Source: an uncultured Prevotellaceae bacterium
GTDB lineage: Bacteria > Bacteroidota > Bacteroidia > Bacteroidales > Muribaculaceae
Length of the DNA: 13,706 nt
Direction: 5' to 3'
Assembly (NCBI GenBank): GCA_946055125.1
Contig: CAMGFF010000026.1
Location: forward strand, 1-13,706
Part shown: in pieces, positions 13,301 through 13,706 of the stretch
Position numbering within the stretch: position 1 is the first letter of the stretch
Layout: each line of letters starts with the position of its first letter
Program-made: the position numbers and the translations under genes
The notes under the pieces: model-generated
Databases searched by the model: none
The model's input: the letters and a program-made list of their open reading frames with translations, nothing else
Told to the model about the DNA's origin: nothing

Positions 13301-13472
13301 CCGCATAGCCCGGGGCCTCGGTCATCACCACCACGGTAGGTGCGTTGAGGTCGGGGAATACGTCGATTTCCGACTTGAGGACATAGTAGGAGCCACCCGA
13401 CAGCAGGAACAGAATCATCACGATGATGAGGATTCGGTTGTGCAGAGCAAAGTTTATCGTTTTGTTGAGCAT
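10380..13472 (-). CDS. CusA/CzcA-type heavy-metal efflux RND pump
   Basis: This is the inner-membrane proton-driven pump that exports metal cations through the adaptor and outer-membrane channel. It is complete at 1030 aa, a normal HME-RND length. The first membrane helix (about 12-31) is followed by periplasmic sequence opening with KSEIDVFPDLNAPTVVVMTEAPG, a hallmark of this group. A membrane block (about 340-500) follows. TM4 reads GGIAIAIGSLVDDAIVDVENVHKRL (393-417), with acidic residues Asp404, Asp405, Asp409 and Glu411 in the proton-relay region. The second half repeats the layout: a helix at about 535-553, SFLPPFNEGSFTINVSLMPG, a large periplasmic loop, and a final membrane block with LGVSTRNGMLL. 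TM4 is closest to the Cu/Ag (CusA) form. However, at RIDAMISG (661-668) an Ala occupies the position where I recall a copper-binding Met in CusA, with a Met one residue later. The metal is therefore undecided (Cu/Ag versus Zn/Co/Cd/Ni). Confidence 0.95.
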   Translation of the reverse strand: MLNKTINFALHNRILIIVMILFLLSGGSYYVLKSEIDVFPDLNAPTVVVMTEAPGYAAEEVERTVTFPIETVMNGATGVRRVRSSSSTGFSVVWVEFDWGTEIYRDRQIVSEKLLSVASQFPNGVKEPVLGPQSSILGEMLIVGLTADSTSLDNLRTIADRSLRPRLLSLGGIAEVQVIGGGIKEYQILLDLNRMKHFDVTIDEVQAAASNVNNNVGGGILYEYGNEYIIKGNINTTSLADLANAVVRSDDRGTVLLSDVASVQLGSKSPKLGLASENAKPAVLLTITKQPNADTNSITDNVVAALNGMKSNLPSDLHISTDTFRQADFINSSIGNIRQSLIEGGICVAIVLFIFLMNVRTTFISLMALPLSVIVAIIILHLFDYTINTMILGGIAIAIGSLVDDAIVDVENVHKRLLENKQLPPDKRKTVLHVVYEASKEVRMPIFNSSLIIIASFTPLFFLSGMEGRLLIPLGIAFIVALMASTFVALTVTPVLCSILLGNPKESDKESKLIQKMKAGYQRLLDLAFAHKKAILSSTGTLLVVALVLLCTLGRSFLPPFNEGSFTINVSLMPGVSLDESDRIATEAEKLIMTIPEIKCLSRKTGRAELAEHALGVNASEIEAPYVLTDRSKAEVVQELREKLALIPGANIEIGQPISHRIDAMISGAKAQIAIKIFGDDLTTLYRLGNSVKANIQSIPGVVDVNVEQQVTRPQLHITPRRDLLARFGITMEQFARFVEVTLSGNVVSQVYENGLPYDLTLRLADADRNSMEKIRNLMIDSNVGKIPLSQVADIRSADGPNTINRENVSRRIIVSANVAERDLRGAVTDIQEAINANVTMPEGYYVEYGGQFESEEKATRTLAIASLVALIIVFLLLYNEFKNSTQSLIILINLPLAMIGGVMILFFTSGELNIPAIIGFISLLGVSTRNGMLLMSHYNALRDEGKSLMERIRIGSADRLSPIIMTALTSALALIPLALSGSKPGNEIQSPMAIVILGGLFTSTTLNVFVVPIFYYLAEMRKAKKIIAE

Positions 13473-13484
13473 AGTGTGGCAAGT

Positions 13485-13706
13485 TTAGTGGTTGTGGTCG
13501 TGAGCTGGTACGGCACCGGCATTGGATGCCATTTTAATCATGAGGGCACCGGTGGTGACAAGCTCATCGCCCTCCTTGAGGCCGTTGAGCACCTCCACGT
13601 CCTTGCCATTGTTCATGCCAAGGGCTACGTGCGACTTCACATAACAATCCTCGCCTACGCGCAGATACACGAAGAAATTGCCCTGTTCCTCGGTGATTGC
13701 CTCCAC
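13485..13706 (-). CDS. RND efflux periplasmic adaptor (CusB/HlyD type), C-terminal part
   Basis: Only the last 73 codons are in the window; the frame continues past the right edge. The sequence reads as the final beta-barrel and membrane-proximal domain of a membrane fusion protein: NFFVYLRVGEDCYVKSHVALG, then GKDVEVLNGLKEGDELVTTGALMIKM. This is the usual 'V.V.sGL..Gd.VV..G...l' ending. The tail HDHNH is rich in histidine and could bind metal. The gene stops 12 bp before the RND pump start, giving the standard order adaptor, pump, channel. The role is to join the pump to the outer-membrane channel and, in metal systems, to hand over metal. Confidence 0.88.
   Translation of the reverse strand: MEAITEEQGNFFVYLRVGEDCYVKSHVALGMNNGKDVEVLNGLKEGDELVTTGALMIKMASNAGAVPAHDHNH

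Overview
The window looks like chromosomal DNA of an anaerobic Bacteroidales bacterium (a Muribaculaceae-, Prevotella- or Bacteroides-like genome; the genus cannot be fixed from sequence alone). Support comes from Bacteroidota-type promoters (TTTG, 19-21 bp, TAnnTTTG) instead of E. coli -35/-10 boxes, a small secreted protein with a type IX secretion C-terminal domain, a probable DUF5606 protein, lipoproteins with LGAC/MTSC lipoboxes, and a rubrerythrin with its rubredoxin domain first. All genes look chromosomal; I see no phage, transposase, integrase, tRNA, rRNA or CRISPR array.

Layout. Positions 1-155 hold the 3' end of a probable DUF5606 gene. A gene-free stretch follows (156-457) with a heptamer repeat array, an intrinsic terminator and two further hairpin regions. 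Next come plus-strand genes: an NlpC/P60 lipoprotein (458-970), a very small type IX secretion CTD protein (1093-1431), a branched-chain aminotransferase (1474-2499) and an HD-domain phosphohydrolase (2562-3107). A GNAT acetyltransferase (minus, 3111-3659) is convergent with the HD gene and divergent from an Lrp/AsnC regulator (3778-4245). An inositol monophosphatase family enzyme follows (4367-5149).

From 5270 the window is mainly about metals and redox stress. A YitT-family membrane protein (5270-6220), a ZnuA-like zinc-binding lipoprotein (6234-7082) and a ZnuC-like ATPase (7224-7922) run in one direction, but no ABC permease is present. Then comes a Fur-superfamily regulator (8037-8471). 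It carries all five residues that line up with the regulatory metal site of PerR, and its promoter contains a near-palindromic candidate operator. A 'reverse' rubrerythrin (8544-9095) follows, a classic peroxide-defence enzyme. Convergent to it on the minus strand is a heavy-metal efflux RND operon in the order adaptor (partial, 13706-13485), pump (13472-10380), outer-membrane channel (10365-9184). It ends in a strong hairpin terminator.

The most notable items are: (i) a PerR-type regulator, a self-overlapping operator and a reverse rubrerythrin, which together look like a peroxide-response module; (ii) a family of 7-bp tandem repeat arrays of differing sequence that start at or near stop codons in four places; (iii) a zinc ABC pair lacking a permease but adjacent to a YitT membrane protein; and (iv) a secreted protein that is almost nothing but a type IX sorting domain. 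All calls come from reading the sequence; no database search was run.
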